A DNA stretch of 64,000 nt from an uncultured Clostridium sp. (GTDB lineage: Bacteria; Bacillota; Clostridia; Clostridiales; Clostridiaceae), in the NCBI RefSeq assembly GCF_910588715.1, contig NZ_CAJURG010000003.1, positions 1 through 64,000 on the forward strand, given 5' to 3'. Positions 35,353 through 44,477 of this stretch are shown here, one piece after another. The position numbers were made by a program, and so were the translations under genes. Under the pieces are notes generated by a model. The model was given only the letters and a program-made list of their open reading frames with translations, did no database searches and was not told the DNA's origin. How positions within the stretch are numbered: position 1 is the stretch's first letter; each line of letters starts with the position of its first letter.

Positions 35353-36531
35353 CTACTTATCGTTTAAAGCAGCGATTCCTGGTAAAGTTTTACCTTCTAA
35401 GAATTCTAATGAAGCTCCACCACCTGTAGAGATGTGAGTCATTTTATCTCCAAATCCTAAGATATTAACAGCAGCAGCTGAGTCTCCTCCACCGATAACT
35501 GTTGTAGCATCTGCATCAGCCATAGCCTTAGCAACTGCAATTGTTCCTTTGTTGAAGTTTTCGAATTCGAATACTCCCATTGGTCCATTCCAGATAACAG
35601 TCTTAGCATCTTTGATTGCATCAGCATATAAAGCTTCTGTCTTTGGTCCGATATCTAATCCCATGAATCCTGCTGGAATGTTTTGATCTTCAGTAACTGT
35701 AGCTTCAACATCCTTGAATCCATCAGCAATTCTGTGGTCTACTGGTAATAAGAATTTAACACCATTAGCTTCAGCCTTAGCGATCATTTCCTTAGCGTAA
35801 TCCATTCTATCATCTTCACATAAAGAAGTTCCTATTTCATATCCTTGAGCTTTTAAGAATGTATAAGCCATTCCTCCACCTATGATAATTGTATCAACTT
35901 TTTCTAAAAGATTGTTGATAACAGCAATTTTATCAGAAACCTTTGATCCCCCTAATATAGCAACGAAAGGTCTAACAGGATTGTTTACAGCTTCTCCTAA
36001 GAATTTTAATTCTTTTTGAATTAAGTATCCACAAACAGCTGTATCTACAAACTTAGTTACTCCTTCAGTTGATGAATGAGCTCTGTGAGCAGTTCCAAAT
36101 GCATCATTAACGTAGATATCACATAAAGAAGCTAATTCTTTAGATAAATCTTCTCCGTTTTTAGATTCTTCTTTTCTACATCTAGTGTTTTCTAATAATA
36201 CAACGTCTCCGTCTTTCATATCAGAAACAGCTTTTCTAGCATTTTCTCCAACTACTTCTTCATCTCTAGCGAAAACAACTTCTTTACCTAACATTTCGCT
36301 TAATCTTACAGCAACTGGTGCTAAAGTTTTAGAAGCATCTTTTCCTAAGTGAGAGCAAAGTATAACTTTAGCTCCATTTTCAACTAAGTATTTGATTGTT
36401 GGAAGAGCTCCTACTAATCTATTTTCGTCAGTAATAACACCGTCTTTTAAAGGTACGTTAAAGTCACATCTTACTAAAACTCTTTTACCGTTAACTTGAA
36501 TATCTTCAATTGTTTTCTTATTAAAGCTCAT
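35353..36531 (-). CDS. pgk: Phosphoglycerate kinase
   Basis: A 392-residue PGK. N-domain RVLVRCDFNVPLKDG and SHLGKDA bind 3-phosphoglycerate; the C-domain has the nucleotide loop ILGGSKVSDKI, WNGPMGVFE and the final GGGDSAAAV and STGGGASLEFL motifs. It makes ATP from 1,3-bisphosphoglycerate. ATG at 36531 was chosen because GAGGTG upstream is the ribosome binding site; an in-frame GTG three codons earlier is part of it. It is separated from gap by 150 nt containing a strong hairpin. Confidence 0.98.
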   Translation of the reverse strand: MSFNKKTIEDIQVNGKRVLVRCDFNVPLKDGVITDENRLVGALPTIKYLVENGAKVILCSHLGKDASKTLAPVAVRLSEMLGKEVVFARDEEVVGENARKAVSDMKDGDVVLLENTRCRKEESKNGEDLSKELASLCDIYVNDAFGTAHRAHSSTEGVTKFVDTAVCGYLIQKELKFLGEAVNNPVRPFVAILGGSKVSDKIAVINNLLEKVDTIIIGGGMAYTFLKAQGYEIGTSLCEDDRMDYAKEMIAKAEANGVKFLLPVDHRIADGFKDVEATVTEDQNIPAGFMGLDIGPKTEALYADAIKDAKTVIWNGPMGVFEFENFNKGTIAVAKAMADADATTVIGGGDSAAAVNILGFGDKMTHISTGGGASLEFLEGKTLPGIAALNDK

Positions 36532-36580
36532 TTCTTTCACCTCGTATATTATTGATAATTCTTCATCTAATTTTAAAATA

Positions 36581-36616
36581 GGCCCGGTCTTATAAGTATG
36601 CCTTAGAGACCGGACC
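36581..36616 (-). repeat. Strong G+C-rich hairpin between gap and pgk
   Basis: Ten-base-pair stem (GGTCCGGTCT with AGACCGGGCC in minus-strand sense, one G-T pair), loop about 16 nt, followed by TATTTT only. It stands out in such A+T-rich DNA. A second, weaker palindrome (CTTATAA...TTATAAG) lies at 36628-36649. It could cause partial termination after gap or protect the mRNA 3' end. Confidence 0.6.
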
Positions 36617-36681
36617 CTTTTTAGGATCTTATAAGAGTGCTTTTATAAGCATCTAAATCCATATATAATTATCTATTAAAA

Positions 36682-37695
36682 TTAAGCTAATTCAGCGAAG
36701 TATTTAATAGTTCTAATCATTTGGCTAGTGTATGAGTTTTCGTTGTCATACCATGAAACAACTTGAACTTGGTATAATCCTTCTCCGATTTCAGATACCA
36801 TTGTTTGAGTTGCATCGAATAATGAACCGTAAGTAATTCCTACGATATCAGAAGAAACTAATTCTTCTTCAGTGTAACCGAATGATTCGTTAGAAGCAGC
36901 TTTCATAGCAGCGTTTATAGCTTCCTTAGTTACATTTTCACCCTTAACTACAGCAGTTAAGATTGTAGTTGAACCAGTTGGAACTGGAACTCTTTGTGCA
37001 GAACCGATTAATTTTCCATTTAATTCTGGAATAACTAATCCGATAGCTTTAGCAGCTCCTGTTGAGTTAGGAACGATATTTGCAGCAGCAGCTCTAGCTC
37101 TTCTGAAATCACCCTTTCTGTGAGGTCCATCTAATACCATTTGGTCTCCAGTGTAAGCGTGGATTGTTGACATTATACCAGATTGAATTGGTGCAAAGTC
37201 ATTTAATGCTTTAGCCATTGGAGCTAAGCAGTTTGTAGTACAAGATGCAGCAGAAATTATGTTATCTTCAGCTGTTAATATATCTTGGTTTACGTTGAAT
37301 ACAACTGTTGGAAGGTCGTTTCCAGCTGGAGCTGATATAACAACTTTCTTAGCACCTGCTTCAATGTGAGCTTGAGATTTAGCTTTTGATACGTAGAATC
37401 CAGTACATTCTAATACTACGTCAACACCAATTTCTCCCCATGGTAATTTAGAAGCATCAGCTTCAGCATAAATTCTGATTTCTTTTCCATCAACAGTGAT
37501 AGAATCTTCTCCAGCAACAACTTTATCACATAAAGCATATCTTCCTTGTGCTGAGTCATATTTTAATAAATGAGCTAACATTTTTGGGCTTGTTAAATCG
37601 TTGATAGCAACTATTTCATACCCTTCTGCTCCAAACATTTGTCTAAATGCAAGACGTCCTATACGTCCAAAACCGTTTATTGCAACTCTTACCAT
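36682..37695 (-). CDS. gap: Glyceraldehyde-3-phosphate dehydrogenase
   Basis: A 337-residue GAPDH. NAD-binding INGFGRIGRLAFRQ at the N-terminus, catalytic Cys in ISAASCTTNCLAP (near residue 152), His in the STIHAYTGDQ loop, and the C-terminal SWYDNENSYTSQMIRT. Adenine site residues favour NAD over NADP and the type is glycolytic. It lies 80 nt downstream of cggR; a palindrome at the cggR stop codon suggests processing between the two, as known for cggR-gapA in Bacillus. Confidence 0.98.
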   Translation of the reverse strand: MVRVAINGFGRIGRLAFRQMFGAEGYEIVAINDLTSPKMLAHLLKYDSAQGRYALCDKVVAGEDSITVDGKEIRIYAEADASKLPWGEIGVDVVLECTGFYVSKAKSQAHIEAGAKKVVISAPAGNDLPTVVFNVNQDILTAEDNIISAASCTTNCLAPMAKALNDFAPIQSGIMSTIHAYTGDQMVLDGPHRKGDFRRARAAAANIVPNSTGAAKAIGLVIPELNGKLIGSAQRVPVPTGSTTILTAVVKGENVTKEAINAAMKAASNESFGYTEEELVSSDIVGITYGSLFDATQTMVSEIGEGLYQVQVVSWYDNENSYTSQMIRTIKYFAELA

Positions 37696-37762
37696 TACAA
37701 TTACCTCCTAAAAATAGATATATTATATATTTAAAATTAAATTTTAAATCAAATTAATTCAT

Positions 37763-37779
37763 GTAAAGCTTAGCTTTAC
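37763..37779 (-). repeat. Palindrome at the cggR stop codon
   Basis: GTAAAGCT and AGCTTTAC arms around one base overlap the cggR stop (37776-37778). The RNA hairpin lies at the cggR-gap boundary, the place where the Bacillus transcript is cleaved to give stable gapA mRNA; the role here is inferred. Confidence 0.55.
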
Positions 37780-38804
37780 TTTTTAATTAAATCTGCAATT
37801 TTTCTTGCTGCTGCTTCATCTGTAACTAAAACTGCATTTGAATTATTCATTTCTGTAGCAATTATAGCTTCTACTTTATTTTTCCCAGCAGCTACAGCAA
37901 TATGTGTATTAATTTTTTTTGCATCATTAATATTAATTCCAATTGGGGTATTTTCTAATACAACTTGGGACTCTTTGTTAAAATAACACCCAAACGCTTC
38001 CCCTATTGCTCCGAGGCCTTCAAGTTTACTTATATATTCTTCTGACAATCCACGTTTTTTAGCCATATGAATTGCATTTCCTATTCCGTAAATTAAAATA
38101 TCAGCATTGTGAATATTTTCAATAACTTCTTTTATTTGTTTCTCTTTAAGAAGCCCTTCTATTACTTCCGTACTAATATTTTCAGGAATATGCAAAAGTT
38201 TATATGTCCCATTAACCTTATTAGCAAGTGATGCTGCTAAATAGTTTGCTTGACTTTCAACCTTTCTTCCCATTCCACCTCTTGCGGGAATAACAAGAAC
38301 ATTAGAGAAATTATTTACTTTTGGAAACTCTTCTACAACTTCTTTTATTGTACTTCCTCCAGTAATTGCGATTATATCATTATCTTTAATAATATTTTTT
38401 ATATAGTTAGCTGCTGCTTTTCCAAGTTCCTTAAAAGTAGCAGGATTTTCTTCCACATTACCTGGAACTATAACAACATCCTTTAATCCTAAAAATGATT
38501 TTATACTTTTCTCAATATCGTTTAATCCCTTTATTTGATGTATGAATTCTTTTAGTCCTTCTAAAATATGTTGTCCATCTTTAGTGACCGTCATACCTGG
38601 GGTGTTAATTTCTATTAAGTTTTGTGATTTTAATAAATCAATTTCATTTCTAACTACTCTTTCGCCAAGATTAAGTTCACTTGCGAGCATTCTTCTTCCA
38701 ATAGGTTGGTTATAAAAAATTGTCCTTAAAACATTGTAACGTTTTTCTAGGACTTCTACCAGCTCAGGAACTATCTTTCTTTGCAATTCTAATATTTCCT
38801 GCAC
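37776..38804 (-). CDS. cggR: Central glycolytic genes regulator CggR
   Basis: A 342-residue SorC/DeoR-type repressor. The N-terminal winged helix (about 20-80, with IGRRMLASELNLGERVVRNEI) is followed by a large sugar-phosphate-binding domain (VPGNVEENPATFKELGKAAANYI, ITGGSTIKEVVEEF, GAIGEAFGCYF). In Bacillus, CggR represses its own operon and is relieved by fructose-1,6-bisphosphate. Starts at GTG with AGGAGG 8 nt upstream. First gene of cggR-gap-pgk-tpiA; direct repeats matching the Bacillus operator period precede it. Confidence 0.95.
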   Translation of the reverse strand: MQEILELQRKIVPELVEVLEKRYNVLRTIFYNQPIGRRMLASELNLGERVVRNEIDLLKSQNLIEINTPGMTVTKDGQHILEGLKEFIHQIKGLNDIEKSIKSFLGLKDVVIVPGNVEENPATFKELGKAAANYIKNIIKDNDIIAITGGSTIKEVVEEFPKVNNFSNVLVIPARGGMGRKVESQANYLAASLANKVNGTYKLLHIPENISTEVIEGLLKEKQIKEVIENIHNADILIYGIGNAIHMAKKRGLSEEYISKLEGLGAIGEAFGCYFNKESQVVLENTPIGININDAKKINTHIAVAAGKNKVEAIIATEMNNSNAVLVTDEAAARKIADLIKK

Positions 38805-38819
38805 TCTAGATCCTCCTTT

Positions 38820-38857
38820 GGACTAAAAATGTCCCAGCAATGACTTTTATGTCCCAC
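38820..38857 (-). promoter_or_regulatory. CggR operator (two direct repeats)
   Basis: In minus-strand sense GGGACAT...AGTC occurs twice with a 20-bp period: units at 38841-38856 and 38820-38836. The Bacillus subtilis CggR operator is also two GGGAC...GTC repeats 20 bp apart (established). It lies at the predicted start point, so binding would block elongation or initiation. Confidence 0.85.
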
Positions 38858-38864
38858 ATATATT

Positions 38865-38893
38865 ATTATAAAACAGATATCTAAATTTTGAAA
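38865..38893 (-). promoter_or_regulatory. cggR promoter
   Basis: -10 TATAAT (38865-38870), 17-nt spacer, weak -35 TTTCAA (38888-38893). The remainder of the gap to 39120 is A+T-rich with no gene seen. Confidence 0.65.
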
Positions 38894-39120
38894 GACTTTC
38901 TAGTAATTTTTTTAATATTTTTTTGTTTTTCTATTTTTTTCATTATTTATATAATAAAATTAGACTTTTTTTAAATAATTAACCATTTTTTTCTTATTTA
39001 TTTTCTACATTGAAAAATCACTTTTTTAAATTTTCTCTAATATTTTATACTATTTTCATATATATATTCAAAATTTAGCTTCATTTTTTCTCCCAATAAG
39101 AGTTATTTAATACTATAAAG

Positions 39121-39167
39121 TAAAAAAATAGCAAATATCAATATTAAAATTGATATTTGCTATTTTA
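39121..39167 (-). terminator. Terminator of second DegV gene
   Basis: Long stem AAATAGCAAATATCAAT with its complement, followed by TTTTTTT on the minus strand, just after the stop at 39172. Confidence 0.85.
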
Positions 39168-39171
39168 AAAT

Positions 39172-40008
39172 TTATTTTTCCACAAAGAAAATTCCACATG
39201 CCTTAGTTCCTGAATGAATTCCTACTGTACATCCAACCTTAGCATCTATATATTTCACATTATTTTCTTCAAGATATTTCTTTAATCCTGAGTAAATTTC
39301 TTCATTTAGAATTTCTAATAATACTATGGGTGAATCAGTATCTACATTTCCATTTTCAAAATCGGAAATAACTTTCTTTAAAGCCTTCTTACTACCTCTT
39401 ACCTTGTCTTTTACTGACATTTGCCCATCTTTTACTTCTAATATCAGTCTTAATCCTAAAACACTTCCTATAGCACCAGCAGCTTTTGAAAGTCTTCCCC
39501 CCCTTACTAGGTTTTCTAAGGATTCAAAACTTAATGAACTTTTAACTTTAGGGATTACATTTTTAATTTTTTCTTCAATTTCAAAGATGTCATCTCCATT
39601 ATCTCTAAATTCACAAGCTTTTAATACTAAAACACCTAATCCTGATGTTACATTTCTAGAATCAATAACTACTATATCATCACTTTCTAACATATTTTTA
39701 GCGATACATGCTGATTGATATGTTCCACTCATTTCTGATGACAATACTAAAGTTACAATTTTATATCCTTCATCTAAATATTTTTTAAATATTTCCTCAA
39801 ATCTATTTGGTGTTACTTGAGCTGTAGTCGGAAGAATATTTTCTCTTTCTATTCTATCTAACATTTCCTTAGTATTTATTTCAAGTCCATCTAAATAACT
39901 TTCTTCTCCAAAATTAATTAGTAATGGTAAAACTTCAATATCTTTTTCCTTTATAATATCTGATGGTAAATCTAAAGTACTATCAGTAATAATCTTAATT
40001 TTTTCCAT
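39172..40008 (-). CDS. DegV-family fatty-acid-binding protein (second copy)
   Basis: A 278-residue DegV protein. KIITDSTLDLPSDI start, PTTAQVTPNRF and LSSEMSGTYQSA ligand-binding loops, VRGGRLSKAAGAIG, and a C-terminal GCTVGIHSGTKACGIFF. Presumed fatty-acid carrier for phospholipid synthesis. It shares architecture with the copy at 30241-31107 but differs widely, so each may prefer different acyl chains (inference). Downstream of trmL by 18 nt and likely co-transcribed with it. Confidence 0.9.
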   Translation of the reverse strand: MEKIKIITDSTLDLPSDIIKEKDIEVLPLLINFGEESYLDGLEINTKEMLDRIERENILPTTAQVTPNRFEEIFKKYLDEGYKIVTLVLSSEMSGTYQSACIAKNMLESDDIVVIDSRNVTSGLGVLVLKACEFRDNGDDIFEIEEKIKNVIPKVKSSLSFESLENLVRGGRLSKAAGAIGSVLGLRLILEVKDGQMSVKDKVRGSKKALKKVISDFENGNVDTDSPIVLLEILNEEIYSGLKKYLEENNVKYIDAKVGCTVGIHSGTKACGIFFVEK

Positions 40009-40026
40009 ACAAGTACCCCCTAACTT

Positions 40027-40488
40027 TTACTTCATATTTGGAAAGTTTATTTGTTTTAATGCCTCATATGCTATAATTGCTACTGTATTTGATAAATTTA
40101 AACTTCTTGTACTTGTTTGTACCATTGGTACTCTTATACCTCTATGGGCATTATGTACATCTTCAGGAACTCCTGATGATTCTCTTCCAAACATTATAAA
40201 ATCTCCCTCTTGGAATTTCTCATCTGAATATATATTTCCCCCATGTGTTGTAGATAAAAATATTCTTCTATCTCCATACTTAGCCATAAAATCTTCATAA
40301 GATTCATGAACTTCTAATTTTAAATCCTTCCAATAATCTAAACCTGATCTTCTAACGGCTTTATCATCAATACTAAATCCTAAAGGTTTTATTAAATGAA
40401 GAGTTGAGTCAGTTAAAACACAAGTTCTTGCTATATTTCCAGTATTTTGTGGTATTTCTGGTTGATATAAAACTATATTTAAATTCAA
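40027..40488 (-). CDS. trmL: tRNA (cytidine/uridine-34 2'-O)-methyltransferase TrmL
   Basis: A 153-residue SPOUT methyltransferase. NIVLYQPEIPQNTGNIARTC at the N-terminus, the KPLGFS segment, and the knotted SAM site FGRESSGVPED then RSLNLSNTVAIIAYEAL. It methylates the wobble ribose of some leucine tRNAs. A TTG at 40488 is the likely start: GGAGG lies 9 nt upstream, whereas an in-frame GTG three codons earlier directly abuts that site. Followed by a DegV gene. Confidence 0.92.
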   Translation of the reverse strand: MNLNIVLYQPEIPQNTGNIARTCVLTDSTLHLIKPLGFSIDDKAVRRSGLDYWKDLKLEVHESYEDFMAKYGDRRIFLSTTHGGNIYSDEKFQEGDFIMFGRESSGVPEDVHNAHRGIRVPMVQTSTRSLNLSNTVAIIAYEALKQINFPNMK

Positions 40489-40506
40489 TGAATTCACCCT
40501 CCAAAA

Positions 40507-40537
40507 TAAAAAGTAAGATGTTATAACATCTTACTTT
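40507..40537 (-). terminator. Terminator of VanW gene
   Basis: Perfect 26-bp palindrome AAGTAAGATGTTA/TAACATCTTACTT with a T-rich tail on the minus strand, between the VanW gene and trmL. Confidence 0.8.
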
Positions 40538-40631
40538 ACATTATTTATATACCTTCAATGATACTATATAGTTTTTTAATAGTCAAAGTATTTTACAATT
40601 TGTTAACTTAAATATAATTAAAATTCTAAGC

Positions 40632-42152
40632 CTATTCTACTTTATTATCTTCTGGTTTATTGTTTGGATTATTTTCTACAGGTTTATTTTCTGTAGGTTT
40701 ATTTTGTTCTTGATTTACTTCATTTTTATCTGGAGTTGGTGTTGGTTTTTCCGCCTTTTTTGTTCCCACACTAACAACTTGGTTTCTACTTGAGTAAACA
40801 TCTGTTGATATAAGTTCTTTATTTACTTGAACACCATTTTCATAAGTAATTAAATATCCACTAGCCTTACATCCATTAGAACCTGCTGATGTTACAACTC
40901 TTGCTCCTTCAGCCAAGTTAGCATCTTTTACTTCTTCTGTACCATAATTATAAGTTTCTAATATTTCATTAACAAGCTCATAAGTCTTTCCACCCATGGC
41001 TTCTTTATTTCCCCAAACATTAAATACTACTTGATTGCCAGATAAATATCCTTGAATATATATTGGAAAATCATACGTATTTACAAATCTATAATCTATG
41101 TACCCTGCTGCAACTGTTGCATCTAATCCTGGTTTTGCATATCCAACAGTCATTGAGTGATTACGTCTTTCTGTAGACCTTATATTAGCTTGTATAATAG
41201 CCCTATAAAGGGTACTTGATACTTGACATACTCCTCCACCATAACCAGGTACTATTTTAGAACCAACATATGTATTAGCTTCTTTATATCCTCTTTCTGG
41301 AGTTGTTTCTCCTATTGTATTGTTGTAACTAAATTCATCTCCTGGCATTAATAATGTGCCATTAATATAGCCACTTGCTATTCTTAAATTCTCAACTCTT
41401 CCTTTATCTGAAGTACCAAAAGTAGTTGAGTAAGATGACATTATACCTGTAATTTTGTTTAAATCAGCTGAAGTTATTCGTGGTGAATAATCTTGTAATT
41501 CTATAGTTACAGCTTCAATTTTTTCTGGATTTGGATCTATACATTCTTTTATTTTATTAAATAAATCCTCAGTATTTAATTGCTTTCCAATAACTTCTGG
41601 AGTAACAGATATACTTCCACCATTAACTGATATTTTTGCATCTACAGCATCAACTTTTACTTGATCATTTACACTATTAATAAATTCCTTAACTTTTTCT
41701 TCATCATAGCTTAATACTGTATCAACATTATAATCAACACCATCTTTTATTATCTTTTTCTTTTCAAACATTCCCTTATCTTTTCCGTAACTTAATGCTT
41801 CTTCTACTGTTTCATCAGCACTTACTGAAGGGTTAATATCTGAATATTTAAGTTCAAAACTTTTATCACCAACAGTTACATTGATTACTTTATTTCCAAT
41901 TAATGAAATTAACTGATCATTCATTATATTTATCGCTTCTTCTTTAGATTTACCACCTAAATCTATACCATAAGCTTGTACCCCAGGATATATTTTATCC
42001 GCCCATGAATCAACTTCATTTTTCACATTCATAAAGTAAGCAAAAGCTATACCTGCAATTACTATTACAGCCGCTGATATACCAATTATTAACTTCATGT
42101 TTTTAGACATAGTTTTTTTAATTTTATCATCATTTGATTGTTCGTTACTCAT
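40632..42152 (-). CDS. Membrane-anchored VanW-domain cell wall protein
   Basis: A 506-residue protein. Cytoplasmic N-terminus, one membrane span (about 20-42), then an extracellular peptidoglycan-binding-4-like repeat region (DLGGKSKEEAINIM and further), a VanW domain (SYNNTIGETTPERGYKEA, GGGVCQVSSTLYRA, RRNHSMTVGY) and a G5-like beta region. The C-terminus is a Pro/Asn/Glu/Lys-rich low-complexity tail. VanW-domain proteins of this type are wall-associated; the domain resembles an L,D-transpeptidase-neighbour fold and its activity is uncertain. It does not imply vancomycin resistance. Strong GGAGTGG ribosome binding site. Confidence 0.85.
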   Translation of the reverse strand: MSNEQSNDDKIKKTMSKNMKLIIGISAAVIVIAGIAFAYFMNVKNEVDSWADKIYPGVQAYGIDLGGKSKEEAINIMNDQLISLIGNKVINVTVGDKSFELKYSDINPSVSADETVEEALSYGKDKGMFEKKKIIKDGVDYNVDTVLSYDEEKVKEFINSVNDQVKVDAVDAKISVNGGSISVTPEVIGKQLNTEDLFNKIKECIDPNPEKIEAVTIELQDYSPRITSADLNKITGIMSSYSTTFGTSDKGRVENLRIASGYINGTLLMPGDEFSYNNTIGETTPERGYKEANTYVGSKIVPGYGGGVCQVSSTLYRAIIQANIRSTERRNHSMTVGYAKPGLDATVAAGYIDYRFVNTYDFPIYIQGYLSGNQVVFNVWGNKEAMGGKTYELVNEILETYNYGTEEVKDANLAEGARVVTSAGSNGCKASGYLITYENGVQVNKELISTDVYSSRNQVVSVGTKKAEKPTPTPDKNEVNQEQNKPTENKPVENNPNNKPEDNKVE

Positions 42153-42266
42153 AGTTCCACTCCTCCCAATTTTATATATAATTGCAATACGTTCTAATTA
42201 TATTCTATTATTCAATTTAATACAATTAATAAAATTATGTCATTTAATCAAAATTATATTAGAAAA

Positions 42267-42320
42267 TAAAAGAATAGCTTTACACATACTAAGTATTTAT
42301 TTTTTATAAAGCTATTCTAA
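42267..42320 (-). terminator. Terminator of GH25 gene
   Basis: Stem AGAATAGCTTTA with TAAAGCTATTCT, large loop, followed by TTTTATTTTC on the minus strand. Confidence 0.75.
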
Positions 42321-42335
42321 ATTTATATTATTATT

Positions 42336-43277
42336 TTATACAGTAAAGCTGCTTCTATTCTTAGATGTTTCACCATCTCTATCAAAAGCTTCTATACTTA
42401 TCTTTATTGGTCCATTAACAGTAAAAGGTAATTGATTTATATTTATAGAAAAATTAATATCATCTGCATCTACTGTTCCAATCCAATAATTATTAGCAAA
42501 AATATTATATCCTAATAAATCTGTGTCAGTATTCTTTTTCCAACTAACATTTAAAACATTTCCTTTTCTATTAACAGTAAGCCCTGTTACATTTCTAGGT
42601 TGAGTTAATAAATCTAAGCTATCTGGTCCCCAATTTGCATCAACTAAATTTCCAACACCAGCAACCTTTGCACTTTCACTATATTGCCATATTCTCCATC
42701 TAGTCCATCCACCTACATCTGGTGGTACAGGAGCGTTTCCTGCAATTGCAGTATAATGAGCTATCCATAATATCATATTTTTCAAAGGATAACCCTTATC
42801 AGGAATAAAGAAATTATTATACATTTCAACAAAAAAAACACCAGTATAAAGCATTAATCTTCTTCTTGTTTTCTTTTCAAACCTTTTTCTAAACCTTTCT
42901 ATCCAATTTATTAGTGAAGAGGTAGAAATTGAATTATCAGTAGGAATTTCAATATCTAAAACCGGAAATAAATCTCCATAATCTCTTTCTCCAAACCCCT
43001 CTTGAAGTATATTAATAAAATCATCACATTGTGCATCTGCAGTAGTTAAATTTGTACTAGGTACTCCAAAATGATATGCACCAACAGGTATATTTAAGTC
43101 TCTTGATTTTTTAGCAAACTCTAAAAATTTCTTATCTACTCTAAATCTACCTGAAGCCGATCCCGAAGATCTTAGGTATAAAAAATCTATAGTACTTGCA
43201 AGGACTGTAAAGTCTACATTTTGTGTATATTCATTAATATCTATACCAAAAAGACTTTTATCATTTCTATTTTGCAT
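42336..43277 (-). CDS. GH25 lysozyme-like protein with C-terminal fibronectin-like domain
   Basis: A 313-residue protein. Residues about 10-205 are a GH25 (Chalaropsis lysozyme) barrel: FGIDINEY with the first catalytic Asp, and FPVLDIEIP with the Asp/Glu pair. VGAYHFGVP and WIAHYT are further typical strands. Residues about 220-313 form a fibronectin-type beta domain. No signal peptide is visible from the ATG at 43277, chosen for GGAGGGC upstream. It would need non-classical export or lysis to reach the wall. A stand-alone gene near VanW and ddl, without phage genes around it. Confidence 0.82.
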   Translation of the reverse strand: MQNRNDKSLFGIDINEYTQNVDFTVLASTIDFLYLRSSGSASGRFRVDKKFLEFAKKSRDLNIPVGAYHFGVPSTNLTTADAQCDDFINILQEGFGERDYGDLFPVLDIEIPTDNSISTSSLINWIERFRKRFEKKTRRRLMLYTGVFFVEMYNNFFIPDKGYPLKNMILWIAHYTAIAGNAPVPPDVGGWTRWRIWQYSESAKVAGVGNLVDANWGPDSLDLLTQPRNVTGLTVNRKGNVLNVSWKKNTDTDLLGYNIFANNYWIGTVDADDINFSININQLPFTVNGPIKISIEAFDRDGETSKNRSSFTV

Positions 43278-43367
43278 AAGGCCCTCCAATAAAAATTCTC
43301 CTTACTACATATAATATTTAAAATTATAGTTATGGTTACATCAAAAATACTGTTAATAAATAATTTA

Positions 43368-43408
43368 AAGTAAAAAAAACTCAGATTTAACTGAGTTTTT
43401 TTACTTTA
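43368..43408 (-). terminator. ddl terminator
   Basis: Stem AAACTCAG with CTGAGTTT, seven-T tails on both sides, right after the ddl stop. Confidence 0.9.
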
Positions 43409-43410
43409 AA

Positions 43411-44322
43411 TTAAATATTTCTTTTAACCTTTAAAGATGCTTCTATTATTTTATCTAAAAGACCAGCATAAGTGATTTCTATAGCTGCTGCACTCTTAGG
43501 AAAAAGACTTGCTGGAGTCATTCCTGGTAATGTATTTACTTCTAAAATATATGGAGTTCCACTTTTATCAATAATCATATCAACTCTAGCATATACTTGA
43601 CACTTTAAAGCTCTATAAGTTTCTAAAGCCATTTTTTCAACTTCGTTATGAATCTTTTCTTCCAATTGAATAACTACTTCATCAGCTCCATCAGCTGCAT
43701 ATTTTTGAGTATAATCAAAAAAGTCTGACTTTGGTCTAATTGCTATAACAGGCCACATTTTATCATCAAATACTGGGCAAGTTATTTCTTCACCTTCAAC
43801 AAATTCTTCAATCATTACTTCTGTATCCCACTTAAGACCTTCTTCAACTGCTGCCTTAATATCTTCTTTCTTTGTTATCTTAAAAGTAGCAACACTTGAA
43901 CCTCCATTTGTTGGTTTAACAAAAACAGGATACCCCATTTCATCTATTTTATCATATTTTATTTCATCTACAGAAGAAACATTAATCCATCTTGCAGTTC
44001 TAATATCATTTGCCTTTAATATTCTTTTTGTAAAATCCTTATCCATACATACCCCTGAACTAATAGGCCCACATCCTGAATAAGGTATATCTAAAGTTTG
44101 AAGGACTGATTGAACAGTTCCATCTTCACCAAATTTTCCATGAAGAGCTAATAATGCAAAATCTAAATCTTTAACTTTATTTATTATATCTTCTTTGTTA
44201 TCAATAACTACTGGTACTACTTCATATTTATTTTTATCTATTTTTTCAACTATTGAATTACCACTTTTAAGTGAAATTTCTCTCTCTGAAGAAATTCCCC
44301 CCATTATTACTCCAACTTTCAT
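43411..44322 (-). CDS. ddl: D-alanine--D-alanine ligase
   Basis: A 303-residue ATP-grasp enzyme. MGGISSEREISLKSG at the N-terminus binds the first D-Ala. HGKFGEDG, GGSSVATFKI, EEFVEGEEIT and the metal-binding end EVNTLPGMTPASLFP are all present. Makes D-Ala-D-Ala for peptidoglycan. Residues at the second-substrate site look like a D-Ala, not D-lactate, ligase: a YTQKYAADGA stretch is kept where lactate ligases diverge, though this is a family argument. Monocistronic with its own terminator. Confidence 0.95.
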   Translation of the reverse strand: MKVGVIMGGISSEREISLKSGNSIVEKIDKNKYEVVPVVIDNKEDIINKVKDLDFALLALHGKFGEDGTVQSVLQTLDIPYSGCGPISSGVCMDKDFTKRILKANDIRTARWINVSSVDEIKYDKIDEMGYPVFVKPTNGGSSVATFKITKKEDIKAAVEEGLKWDTEVMIEEFVEGEEITCPVFDDKMWPVIAIRPKSDFFDYTQKYAADGADEVVIQLEEKIHNEVEKMALETYRALKCQVYARVDMIIDKSGTPYILEVNTLPGMTPASLFPKSAAAIEITYAGLLDKIIEASLKVKRNI

Positions 44323-44477
44323 ACAAATCCTCCTAAAACTCTAATAATTATAAATATATAACTAAACAATTTTATATTAATTATATCATAATAAAACCTT
44401 CAAATCTTTAATTTAATTACATTAAACTAAAACTTATAATATTGTATAAGTAATTTATTTAAATAATTTTAAAAATT

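Noticed and set aside
39326..39718. Plus-strand 130-codon open frame opposite DegV
   Set aside because: Shadow of the DegV gene, which has clear family motifs on the other strand.
40632..44322. A vancomycin-resistance cluster (VanW plus a ligase)
   Set aside because: VanW-domain proteins are common in clostridia, the ligase is a normal Ddl, and no vanH, vanX or vanS/R gene is present.
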